DNA from: Flavobacteriia bacterium
GTDB taxonomy: Bacteria; Bacteroidota; Bacteroidia; Flavobacteriales; Flavobacteriaceae
Reading direction: 5' to 3'
NCBI GenBank assembly: GCA_011330545.1
Contig: DRQI01000001.1
Span: 1 to 5,196 of the forward strand
Length of the DNA: 5,196 nt
This document shows positions 1 to 5,196 of the stretch, one piece after another (the stretch's first letter is position 1; every line of letters starts with the position of its first letter). The notes under the pieces were generated by a model. That model made no database searches. It saw nothing but the letters and a program-made list of their open reading frames with translations, and was not told the DNA's origin. The translations under genes were made by a program, and so were the position numbers.

Positions 1-2165
1 ATATCAATATTAGTAATATAGGTTGGTTTGAGCTGTGTTCCGTTTGCCAATGCTCCGATAAAGGTTACTCCCGATAAAGGGTCAAATATTTCTGAAATAG
101 AAGCCTCTTTGAAGGTAGGCCTAGCGGTAGTTTTAGAATAGGATAAGCGTAAATTTTTAGTATCTGTCAATGCATAAATAAAATTTACCGATGGAAAGAA
201 ATCGAATTTATCAACAATAGACTCATTGTCAAATACTAAAGTACTTGTAGAATTTTGGCCTGTATAATTTAGTTGAAATTGTTCTACACGTAAGCCGATA
301 ATGGTTTTTAAATGTTCGCCTATTTTAAATTCATTTGATACATAACCTGCAATATTGAGTTGATTAGCTTCAAAGCTATTGGCAGGGTCGGCCACAGAGG
401 TATTACTCACAAAAGAACCTTGTTGGTTGTCAACGGTCCAAATATTACTATCGGCTAAAATAGTATCGGCATTGCCGTTAAAATTTCCTGAAAAACCAGA
501 AGTAACACCAATTCTATAGGTATAAATATTAAAAACGCGTTGTTTATATGAAGCATAAGTGCCGAATTTTACTTTGGCATCTTTTTTAGAGAGCTCGTAT
601 TTTTTGGTGAAATCTAACTTTCCCACATAATTTTCTTCTTCTAAATTCCGCCAAATCCTTCTAGGTTCATTATTGGGGGCAATACTAAAATTTCCATCCT
701 GAACTTCAAAAGCTGTGGTTCTAATATCTTTATCATAGATTGTAGAGAGGGTTCCTGAGAGTTTCCACTCGGTTTTCCACGAAACATCATTATTGGTATG
801 TGTACCTGAGAGTAATCCGTTGGTAATAGCTCGTTGGGTATACTCTAAATTGTCTTTTTTAAAAGTAATAAAGTCTGTTCTGTTTAATTCTTGTGTAAAC
901 AACCCTGCGGTTGACTCTCCATTTTGTATATGCATCACAGTGCCTTTATACTTAGAATGATTCGTTTTGTATGTTATACCGGCAAGCCCGCTGACGATGA
1001 TATTATTTTTTCCTAGATTTCCTATTTGACTTCTATTTAACGGAAGCTCATTGACTGAAAGGTTAGGGTCTTTTCTGTAAAAGTTATTTTCTGCCCCTTC
1101 ATAAAATTTAGTTTCATTTTTATAGGATGCCGAAGCAACATATCCTAATTTACGATGTTTTTTTCCTATTTCAAATTGGTTTCCGGCGGTAAAACCAATG
1201 CTAAAATCCATTCCGCTTTTTGATGGTTTAGCTGATAGTGAAGGAGTAAACCTCCTAGTCAAATCAGTTAATAAACTACTATTGTCAAAAGTATTAGGTA
1301 TGGGTTGAAAAGGGTTGAAGGGCAATGACCTCGTACCGTCATCATACCCTAGAAAATCGGTATTTCCCCCATCATAATTTAAATACTTAGAATTAAAATG
1401 CATTTTGGTATTATACGTACCACTTATAGAGAGTCTGTATTCTTTTTTTACCGGAAAGTCTTTGGTAACAATATTTACGATACCTCCGGTGAAATCTGCC
1501 GGAAGATCGGCTGTAGCTGATTTAATTACTAGAATATTATCGAGGATGTTGGTAGGAAAAATATCCATTTGTAGAGTATTTCTATCGGGGTCTAAACCGG
1601 GGATGTCAACACCGTTTAAGATAGTTTTAGTATAACGGTCGCCTAAACCCCTAACATATACATATTTACCTCCTTGCACAGAAACCCCGGGTACATTTTT
1701 TACCGCACTTGCCAAGTTGCTAGCCCCAATTTTTATAAAATGTTGGGCAGATAAGCCATCTAATAAATTAACCGACCGGCGTTGTACATTTAATACAGAA
1801 GATTCTGTATTTCTAGCGGTTTCAGCTTTTACTACCACTTCTTTCAAAGTACTTGAAGAGGGCTTAAGGCTCATATCTAAACCGGTAACATCGCCAGGTT
1901 TAATGACAACATCAGTTACTTCAACCGTTTCATACCCCAAGAACTTAAAAACGAGTGTATAGGTACCCGCATCTAAATGAAGGGTGTAGATACCGTCAAA
2001 ATCAGAAGTTGTCCCAATTTGAGAGCCTTTAACACTAACGCTGGCAAAGGGTAGGGGGTCGTTTATTTCAGCATCTTTTACGGTACCGGCCAAGGTGCCT
2101 TTTTGAGCAAATAAAAAGGCTGTAAAAAGAAATAGGAGTAAAAATAGTATAAAGTTGGTTTTCAT
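1..2165 (-). CDS. TonB-dependent outer-membrane receptor, C-terminus beyond the window
   Basis: The frame is open from ATG at 2165 to the left edge: 721 codons with no stop, so the 3' part is missing (such receptors are usually about 900 residues). Residues 1-20 are a Sec signal peptide ending AFLFA|Q. Residues 23-103 look like the carboxypeptidase-regulatory-like beta-sandwich of Bacteroidota receptors (GTVKD, PLPFASVSVKG, GTTSDFDGIYTL, FLGYE). LKEVVVKA (107-114) fits a TonB-box/pre-plug segment. The plug spans about 145-235, with VPGVSVQGG, YVRGLGDRYTKTILNG, IPGLDPDRN and DFTGGIVNIVTK. The rest is beta-barrel, including LRLSYSKTTARPTF late in the visible part, a motif typical of the last third. 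It probably imports a ligand across the outer membrane using TonB energy; the substrate cannot be read from the sequence. It lies 100 bp downstream of the lipoprotein gene on the same strand and is probably cotranscribed. The start is supported by the signal peptide. Family call is secure, ligand unknown. Confidence 0.95.
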   Translation of the reverse strand, partial: MKTNFILFLLLFLFTAFLFAQKGTLAGTVKDAEINDPLPFASVSVKGSQIGTTSDFDGIYTLHLDAGTYTLVFKFLGYETVEVTDVVIKPGDVTGLDMSLKPSSSTLKEVVVKAETARNTESSVLNVQRRSVNLLDGLSAQHFIKIGASNLASAVKNVPGVSVQGGKYVYVRGLGDRYTKTILNGVDIPGLDPDRNTLQMDIFPTNILDNILVIKSATADLPADFTGGIVNIVTKDFPVKKEYRLSISGTYNTKMHFNSKYLNYDGGNTDFLGYDDGTRSLPFNPFQPIPNTFDNSSLLTDLTRRFTPSLSAKPSKSGMDFSIGFTAGNQFEIGKKHRKLGYVASASYKNETKFYEGAENNFYRKDPNLSVNELPLNRSQIGNLGKNNIIVSGLAGITYKTNHSKYKGTVMHIQNGESTAGLFTQELNRTDFITFKKDNLEYTQRAITNGLLSGTHTNNDVSWKTEWKLSGTLSTIYDKDIRTTAFEVQDGNFSIAPNNEPRRIWRNLEEENYVGKLDFTKKYELSKKDAKVKFGTYASYKQRVFNIYTYRIGVTSGFSGNFNGNADTILADSNIWTVDNQQGSFVSNTSVADPANSFEANQLNIAGYVSNEFKIGEHLKTIIGLRVEQFQLNYTGQNSTSTLVFDNESIVDKFDFFPSVNFIYALTDTKNLRLSYSKTTARPTFKEASISEIFDPLSGVTFIGALANGTQLKPTYITNID

Positions 2166-2194
2166 AAAATTAATGGTTTTACTTATATCATATT

Positions 2195-2227
2195 AATTGC
2201 CCATTCCTTTGTTAGAAACGGGCAATT
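2195..2227 (-). promoter_or_regulatory. Intergenic stem-loop between lipoprotein and receptor genes
   Basis: Arms AATTGCCC and GGGCAATT are perfect complements, and the stem continues inward for five more pairs (GTTTC against GGAAT, with two G-U pairs when read as minus-strand RNA), leaving a 7-nt loop. That is a 13-bp stem in the 100-bp gap after the lipoprotein stop. There is no U-run after the stem, so it is a poor intrinsic terminator. A 3' stabiliser, processing site or partial attenuator that sets the lipoprotein:receptor ratio is more likely. The structure is seen; the role is inferred. Confidence 0.5.
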
Positions 2228-2265
2228 GACAATTAGCTAAAGTCAGCTTGCTTATTTTTATATTG

Positions 2266-3492
2266 TTAAAATGCACTTTTGGTTTTGGCGTATGTCCATG
2301 AAAAATCAGTAGCTTTTGAGCCTACGGTTTGACTTCCTTCGGTTATTGCTTCTGCAGTATCGCCAAATGTTGGTGTAGCTATCACAGGGTCTGTGTTGTT
2401 GAATAAAGATTTTACATTGGCAACACCATTTGGCAACACCATTTGCCAAGTGCCAAAAACCAATTTGCCATCTAAAAAGTTTTGTGCTACATTGTTTTTT
2501 TTGTCTAATTCAATATCAGAATCGGGCTTAAAGCCATAGGCATATACATTTTTAACAGTTCCCATAGCATTACTCCTAAAATCGGCATATTCGCCTTTTT
2601 CGGTATTTAAATTCCCAATAAGGGTAATGCCGTCCATAGTAAAACGACCGGTAGTAGAACCTTCACCACCGTCAATTTCCAAGGCATGGTCAGAAGCATT
2701 TCCCAGTATTACTACAGCATCTGTAATCGTACCCGAATAAGCTTGGTCAATATCCAAACCGTCATCGCCTTGCGCCCAAATTAAAAGATTAGAAAGATTC
2801 ACAGTGCCTCCAAAAAACTCAATGCCATCGTCTACATTGGCAACAACTTCAATATGGTCTATGGTTGTACCACTACCAACTGCCCCTAAGGTCAACCCGT
2901 TAATTTCATTTCCTTCACCTATTTCGGCACCACCATGACGGATAGAGACATATTGAAGAATGCCAGAATTATCTGTCGGGTTATTGCCACCGTACAAACC
3001 GTTGGTATCAGATGGCGGGATACCTTCAATTTGTGTTTCAGAAACATCTCCTTCAAAAGAACCGGGAGCTTTGCCTAAAATAAGCAATCCGCCCCATAAG
3101 CCACGGTCGTTTTCACTTAAGTTGGTACCCGAAGTTTCACCAACCTTAATATTGTCAGATGTTGAGGTCATAATGATGGGTGAGGTTGCCGTGCCTTGGG
3201 CATTAATTTTTCCACCTCTTGCTATAATTAAGGTTGAGGCTTGGCTACCCGAACCCGCAAAAGCCTTAATAATGGTTCCTGCTTCAATTGTTAAGGTAAC
3301 ACCGTCAGCAACAACTACCCTTCCTTCAAGTTGCCAGATTTTATCTTTTGTCAAAGTTCTATCAACAGAAATAACACCTTTTAGGGTGGTGTTTACAGGG
3401 GCCGGAGGCGCAATAATACCTCCACCGAGATCGTTGCCGGTACATGATGTAATTAATAAGCCTGCCATAAATGCATAAAATAGTTTCTTCAT
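2266..3492 (-). CDS. Beta-helix-type outer-membrane lipoprotein, 408 aa
   Basis: The protein begins with a lipoprotein signal, MKKLFYAFMAGLLITSC, with the lipobox cysteine at residue 17. A short Gly/Pro-rich linker (22-34) follows. From about 37 there are repeated short beta-strand units typical of right-handed parallel beta-helices: GVTLTIEAGTIIKA (64-77), IIARGGKINAQGTATSPIIM (89-108), GLWGGLLILG (131-140), ILQYVSIRHGG (178-188), DDGIEFFGGTVNLSNLLIWA (221-240) and GDDGLDID (242-249). The Asp-rich turns could bind a cation, but no catalytic set of a pectate lyase or other hydrolase is evident. Homologues in Bacteroidota are, as I recall, mostly annotated as hypothetical, sometimes misnamed multidrug transporter; no transmembrane bundle is present here. 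It is first in the unit with the TonB-dependent receptor, so a surface ligand-binding or accessory role is plausible. After Cys17 the residues TGND contain one acidic residue, so surface export is uncertain. An upstream phased-repeat operator suggests regulated expression. Confidence 0.88.
   Translation of the reverse strand: MKKLFYAFMAGLLITSCTGNDLGGGIIAPPAPVNTTLKGVISVDRTLTKDKIWQLEGRVVVADGVTLTIEAGTIIKAFAGSGSQASTLIIARGGKINAQGTATSPIIMTSTSDNIKVGETSGTNLSENDRGLWGGLLILGKAPGSFEGDVSETQIEGIPPSDTNGLYGGNNPTDNSGILQYVSIRHGGAEIGEGNEINGLTLGAVGSGTTIDHIEVVANVDDGIEFFGGTVNLSNLLIWAQGDDGLDIDQAYSGTITDAVVILGNASDHALEIDGGEGSTTGRFTMDGITLIGNLNTEKGEYADFRSNAMGTVKNVYAYGFKPDSDIELDKKNNVAQNFLDGKLVFGTWQMVLPNGVANVKSLFNNTDPVIATPTFGDTAEAITEGSQTVGSKATDFSWTYAKTKSAF
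2419..2444. repeat. Perfect 13-bp tandem duplication inside the lipoprotein gene
   Basis: The 13-mer GGCAACACCATTT occurs twice with no spacer (2419-2431 and 2432-2444). Because 13 is not a multiple of three, the two copies are read in different frames in the minus-strand gene, giving MVLP and then NGVA (residues 351-358). Loss or gain of one unit would shift the frame and replace the last 50 or so residues. Confidence 0.9.
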
Positions 3493-3531
3493 TTTTGTTT
3501 TATTTAAGTTTTACACTACAAATAACAGGTG

Positions 3532-3539
3532 CCAATGTA
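3532..3539 (-). promoter_or_regulatory. Possible -7 element of the lipoprotein/receptor promoter
   Basis: On the minus strand this reads TACATTGG, matching the Bacteroidota TAnnTTTG consensus at five of six fixed positions. No TTTG is found about 19 bp upstream; that place is taken by the phased GTTAAC array. An activator-dependent promoter without its own -33 element fits this layout. The match is short and could be chance. Confidence 0.35.
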
Positions 3540-3547
3540 AAGCCTGA

Positions 3548-3597
3548 GTTATCCTGAAGTTAACTATTTATGATGTTTAGGTTAACTTAATGTTAAC
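3548..3597 (-). promoter_or_regulatory. 11-bp-phased GTTAAC operator array (Pho-box-like)
   Basis: Hexamers begin at 3548 (GTTATC), 3559 (GTTAAC), 3570 (ATGATG, degenerate), 3581 (GTTAAC) and 3592 (GTTAAC), each exactly 11 bp from the next. The last copies, read on the minus strand, give CTGTTAAC then ATTAAGTTAAC. Direct repeats of about 7 bp spaced by about 4 bp AT-rich sequence, 11 bp per unit, are the known architecture of PhoB binding sites, and CTGTTAA resembles CTGTCAT. The array ends 8 bp before the -7-like element and about 55 bp before the lipoprotein start, which is where an activator replacing the -33 contact would bind. The repeat and phase are seen directly; the PhoB assignment is inference, since GTTAAC is its own complement and other response regulators bind similar repeats. 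Confidence 0.6.
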
Positions 3598-3605
3598 AGT
3601 TCTAA

Positions 3606-3659
3606 GCGCCAAGCTATTCACATTGTTTTCTATACTAAAGAAATGGAATAGGGCCGGCG
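3606..3659. repeat. Imperfect long inverted repeat in the divergent region
   Basis: CGCC and CTATTC on the left (3607-3610, 3614-3619) are matched by GAATAG and GGCG on the right (3646-3651, 3656-3659), with unequal spacers of three and four bases. Inside, TTTC (3627-3630) can pair with GAAA (3640-3643). Neither strand has a following T-run, so it is not a canonical terminator. It may be fortuitous. Confidence 0.3.
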
Positions 3660-3701
3660 TATAAAGAGATAAAAAATAATAGAAATTACAATTTTCAAAA
3701 A

Positions 3702-3734
3702 TTGTAAAGATTGGCCGTAATATTATTATATTTA
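3702..3734 (+). promoter_or_regulatory. Weak candidate promoter for the 110-aa gene
   Basis: TATATTTA at 3727-3734 matches TAnnTTTG except for the last base. A TTG at 3702-3704 lies 22 bp upstream, slightly longer than the usual 19-21 bp. Transcription would start just before or within the stem-loop at 3738-3766, leaving a leader of about 80 nt. The region is very AT-rich, so such matches are easy to find. Confidence 0.3.
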
Positions 3735-3737
3735 CAC

Positions 3738-3766
3738 ATTGCTATTTGAAAATAAAAAATAGCAAT
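3738..3766 (+). promoter_or_regulatory. 10-bp perfect stem-loop upstream of the 110-aa gene
   Basis: ATTGCTATTT (3738-3747) and AAATAGCAAT (3757-3766) are exact reverse complements around a 9-nt A-rich loop. The stem begins four bases after the candidate -7 element, so it could be a repressor operator overlapping the transcription start or a structured 5' leader. It is not a terminator for either neighbour, since no transcript is expected to end here. Confidence 0.5.
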
Positions 3767-3768
3767 AA

Positions 3769-3784
3769 ATGAAGGAGCCTTCAT
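3769..3784 (+). promoter_or_regulatory. 7+7 palindrome in the leader of the 110-aa gene
   Basis: ATGAAGG and CCTTCAT are perfect complements around the two bases AG. The palindrome starts three bases after the 10-bp stem-loop and ends 35 bp before the start codon. It could be a dimeric regulator's site or a second leader hairpin. The first arm includes an ATG that opens a five-codon frame closed by TAA at 3784-3786, in phase with the downstream gene but separated from it by that stop. Confidence 0.4.
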
Positions 3785-3819
3785 AAATTATATACCAAAA
3801 GGTTATTAGAAGTTATTAC

Positions 3820-4152
3820 ATGATACACAAGAAAACATTGCGTCATTCTTTTGCAAAAGTATTTTTACTAAAATATGGGATGGTTTTTAGTTTTCTGTTA
3901 TTTGTGCTTGTAAAGCCCGGTATTACTATTGCAAACCTTTTTACTGACAGTAAATACGAACTGTTTGACCCAGTAGAAAGTGATACTTCTAAAGAAAAAA
4001 AAGACATAGCAGATGATGACTGCGAAAAATTTTACAAACTATTGGTAGTCTCTTCAACCACTTATAAAAAGCAGTCGCTTTCGTATGGTGCTATTCAGAA
4101 ACACTGTTCGGATTTTAATCCTGATATTTGTTTACCTCCTCCTAAGATATAA
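3820..4152 (+). CDS. Small unrecognised membrane-anchored or secreted protein, 110 aa
   Basis: I do not recognise this protein. It has a basic N-terminus (MIHKKTLRHS, K13, K18) and one hydrophobic stretch at about 22-41 (FSFLLFVLV, then PGITIANLF), fitting a signal anchor or an uncleaved signal sequence. The rest is polar: an acidic/lysine-rich segment at 49-69 (DPVESDTSKEKKDIADDD), a short region FYKLLVV, and a tail ending CLPPPKI. Cysteines are at 68, 96 and 104; three cysteines outside the membrane could form one disulfide or bind a metal, but there is no recognisable motif such as CXXC. It is a plausible gene because it has a coherent signal-like N-terminus, fills the space between two regulatory regions and is not overlapped by a better frame. 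The ATG at 3820 is preceded by no Shine-Dalgarno, as usual here; M21 is a less likely start because it would remove the basic head. It lies 244 bp before the SulP gene, which seems to have its own promoter. Confidence 0.65.
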   Translation: MIHKKTLRHSFAKVFLLKYGMVFSFLLFVLVKPGITIANLFTDSKYELFDPVESDTSKEKKDIADDDCEKFYKLLVVSSTTYKKQSLSYGAIQKHCSDFNPDICLPPPKI

Positions 4153-4235
4153 AAAGGTTTTGACTCTATTTACGCAAAATAGTGCGATGTAATAATCAGG
4201 AATGTTATTGATGTTACAGTCAGCAAAAATATTTT

Positions 4236-4266
4236 TTTGAAATAACCATAGCGAATATTACTTTTA
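4236..4266 (+). promoter_or_regulatory. Candidate promoter of the SulP transporter gene
   Basis: TTTG at 4236-4239 is followed after exactly 19 bp by TACTTTTA (4259-4266), which matches the Bacteroidota -7 consensus TAnnTTTG at all but the last base. Spacing is within the 19-21 bp known for this class. It would give a leader of roughly 120 nt before the ATG at 4397. The rest of the 4153-4396 gap shows only a weak 6-bp hairpin (CTATTT at 4166-4171 with AAATAG at 4177-4182) with no T-run, so no clear terminator for the preceding gene. Confidence 0.45.
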
Positions 4267-4396
4267 AAGGAGCTTAGAAGCAGATAAAAATAATACAATT
4301 CAACATAAATCGGGTAAGATCATACAGTAGAGATGATTATATCTGTCAGGTTGGTAGCAAAAGTAAGGCCGGCCAATAAAAACACATAAAAAACAC

Positions 4397-5196
4397 ATGA
4401 AAAAACTATTTGATTTCAAACATTTTAAAGGAGATATGTTTGGGGGTATAACTGCCGGTATTGTAGCCTTGCCATTGGCATTGGCCTTTGGGGTTAGTTC
4501 GGGCTTGGGTCCTAGTGCCGGACTTTACGGAGCCATTTTTGTCAGTTTCTTTGCAGCGCTGTTTGGTGGCACCAATACTCAAATATCAGGGCCTACCGCT
4601 CCAATGACGGCAGTGAGTATGGTTGTAATAGCAGGGATAGTGGCAGCTTTTGATGGTGATGTGCCTAAAGCATTGCCGGCAATACTAACCGTATTTCTAC
4701 TGGCCGGGCTTATGCAAATAGGCTTGGGGTTAATAGGCCTGGGAAAATATATTAAATACATACCCTATCCTGTTGTTTCAGGGTTTATGACGGCTATTGG
4801 GGTCATTATTTTAGTAACTCAAATATTGCCTTCTTTAGGATATTACCCAAAAGAAGACACCGCATTTGTTGCACAATTTAAACCAAAAGCCGAAGAAATT
4901 ATTTTAGATAATATCTTAAAAGAAGAAGCAGGCGAAGGAATTTTAGTATTAGAAGACTTCAAAGAAACTGTAAAAAGGGCAGAGCATATTACAGAAGGCC
5001 AGATTTTAAAAGAATCACAAACGTTGGCAGGCAAAGAAGCCTCAGGGGTAATAGGTGCTGTCAAAGTACTGCCTAGGGCATTGCAACATACAAATTGGTT
5101 AGAATTGCTCTTGGCGCTTGGCACTATCATTATTATCTATGGTTTCAAACGAATTACTACCAAAGTACCCAGTACCTTGGTGGCATTGATAGTAAT
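4397..5196 (+). CDS. SulP-family inorganic anion transporter, N-terminal part
   Basis: The frame runs from ATG at 4397 off the right edge (266 complete codons). The start gives MKKLFDFKHFKGDMFGGITA, the usual SulP opening just before the first membrane helix. Recognisable family segments are GIVALPLALAFGVSSGLGP (21-39), AGLYGAIFVSFFAALFGG (41-58), the ISGPTAPMT anion-site region of TM3 (63-71), the helix ILTVFLLAGLMQIGLGLIGL (96-115), KYIPYPVVSGFMTAIGVIIL (120-139) and WLELLLALGTIIIIYGF (234-250). The pattern is close to the cyanobacterial bicarbonate transporter BicA (as recalled: DIFGGLTAAVIALPMALAFG, ISEPTGPMT), so Na+-coupled bicarbonate or sulfate transport at the inner membrane is likely; which one cannot be decided here, and the C-terminal STAS domain, if any, is outside the window. 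Residues about 151-230 form a charged stretch much longer than in BicA. In Bacteroidota such genes often sit beside a carbonic anhydrase gene, which would lie to the right. Confidence 0.93.
   Translation, partial: MKKLFDFKHFKGDMFGGITAGIVALPLALAFGVSSGLGPSAGLYGAIFVSFFAALFGGTNTQISGPTAPMTAVSMVVIAGIVAAFDGDVPKALPAILTVFLLAGLMQIGLGLIGLGKYIKYIPYPVVSGFMTAIGVIILVTQILPSLGYYPKEDTAFVAQFKPKAEEIILDNILKEEAGEGILVLEDFKETVKRAEHITEGQILKESQTLAGKEASGVIGAVKVLPRALQHTNWLELLLALGTIIIIYGFKRITTKVPSTLVALIV

Larger units (their letters stand above)
3493..3819. other. Divergent intergenic control region
   Basis: This 327-bp AT-rich stretch separates the leftward lipoprotein/receptor unit from the rightward 110-aa gene. I see no convincing gene in it. 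It holds, from left to right, a -7-like element for the lipoprotein, an 11-bp-phased GTTAAC array, a weak long inverted repeat, a possible rightward promoter, a 10-bp stem-loop and a 7+7 palindrome. The only short reading frame worth noting starts at 3769 and encodes five residues before TAA, in the palindrome; it is probably incidental. Confidence 0.75.

Noticed and set aside
1405..1962. Two plus-strand open frames (1405-1635 and 1717-1962)
   Set aside because: Both lie antisense within the continuous minus-strand TonB-dependent receptor, whose conserved plug motifs cover this region. They have no recognisable domains.
2195..2227. Intrinsic terminator after the lipoprotein gene
   Set aside because: The stem is good but no U-run follows in the minus-strand direction, and the receptor gene begins 29 bp later without a clear promoter of its own.
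2960..3478. 172-codon plus-strand open frame
   Set aside because: It is antisense to the beta-helix lipoprotein gene, which has a lipobox and coherent beta-helix repeats. The antisense product shows no coherent domain.
1..3492. SusC/SusD-type polysaccharide utilisation pair
   Set aside because: The lipoprotein lacks SusD-like helical TPR character and shows beta-helix repeats instead, and no glycoside hydrolase or sugar regulator is in the window.
4166..4182. Terminator after the 110-aa gene
   Set aside because: The stem is only 6 bp (CTATTT/AAATAG) and no T-run follows it.
4367..4374. GGCCGGCC palindrome shortly before the SulP start
   Set aside because: An isolated 8-bp GC palindrome with no repeat or spacing pattern; a similar GGGCCGGCG at 3651-3659 is not in a comparable position.
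4579..5130. Two minus-strand open frames (4579-4761 and 4843-5130)
   Set aside because: They are shadows of the SulP gene, whose plus-strand frame has clear family motifs throughout.

Overview
This AT-rich window looks like chromosomal DNA from a member of the Bacteroidota, most likely a Flavobacteriaceae-type bacterium. Three things point there: a TonB-dependent receptor with an N-terminal carboxypeptidase-regulatory-like domain; start codons preceded by A-rich stretches with no real Shine-Dalgarno; and promoter-like elements that fit the Bacteroidota form (TTTG near -33, TAnnTTTG near -7) better than the E. coli form. No tRNA, rRNA, CRISPR array, insertion sequence or phage gene was seen.

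Left half, minus strand (1-3492): a two-gene unit. The first gene is a 408-residue lipoprotein (2266-3492) predicted to fold as a right-handed beta-helix. After 100 bp comes a large TonB-dependent outer-membrane receptor, whose first 721 residues are present (2165 down to 1) and whose C-terminus lies beyond the left edge. The gap between them holds a 13-bp stem-loop. There is no SusD-like gene between or beside them in the window, so this is not a visible SusCD pair. The likely job is energised uptake of an unidentified ligand, with the lipoprotein as a possible surface partner.

Divergent intergenic region (3493-3819, 327 bp): the control region for both directions. On the lipoprotein side, five hexamers sit in exact 11-bp register (3548-3597), three of them perfect GTTAAC, directly upstream of a -7-like element. 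This geometry resembles a PhoB-type (Pho box) activator array and suggests, without proving, induction by phosphate limitation. On the other side there is a 10-bp perfect stem-loop and a separate 7+7 palindrome upstream of the rightward gene.

Right half, plus strand (3820-5196): a 110-residue unrecognised protein with one N-terminal hydrophobic segment and three cysteines, then a 244-bp gap with a good candidate promoter, then the first 266 residues of a SulP-family anion transporter. Its N-terminus resembles the BicA bicarbonate-transporter type, and it carries a charged insert between membrane segments. It runs off the right edge.

The leftward unit and the rightward genes probably act separately. 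The most interesting signal is the 11-bp-phased operator array in front of the beta-helix lipoprotein/receptor unit.
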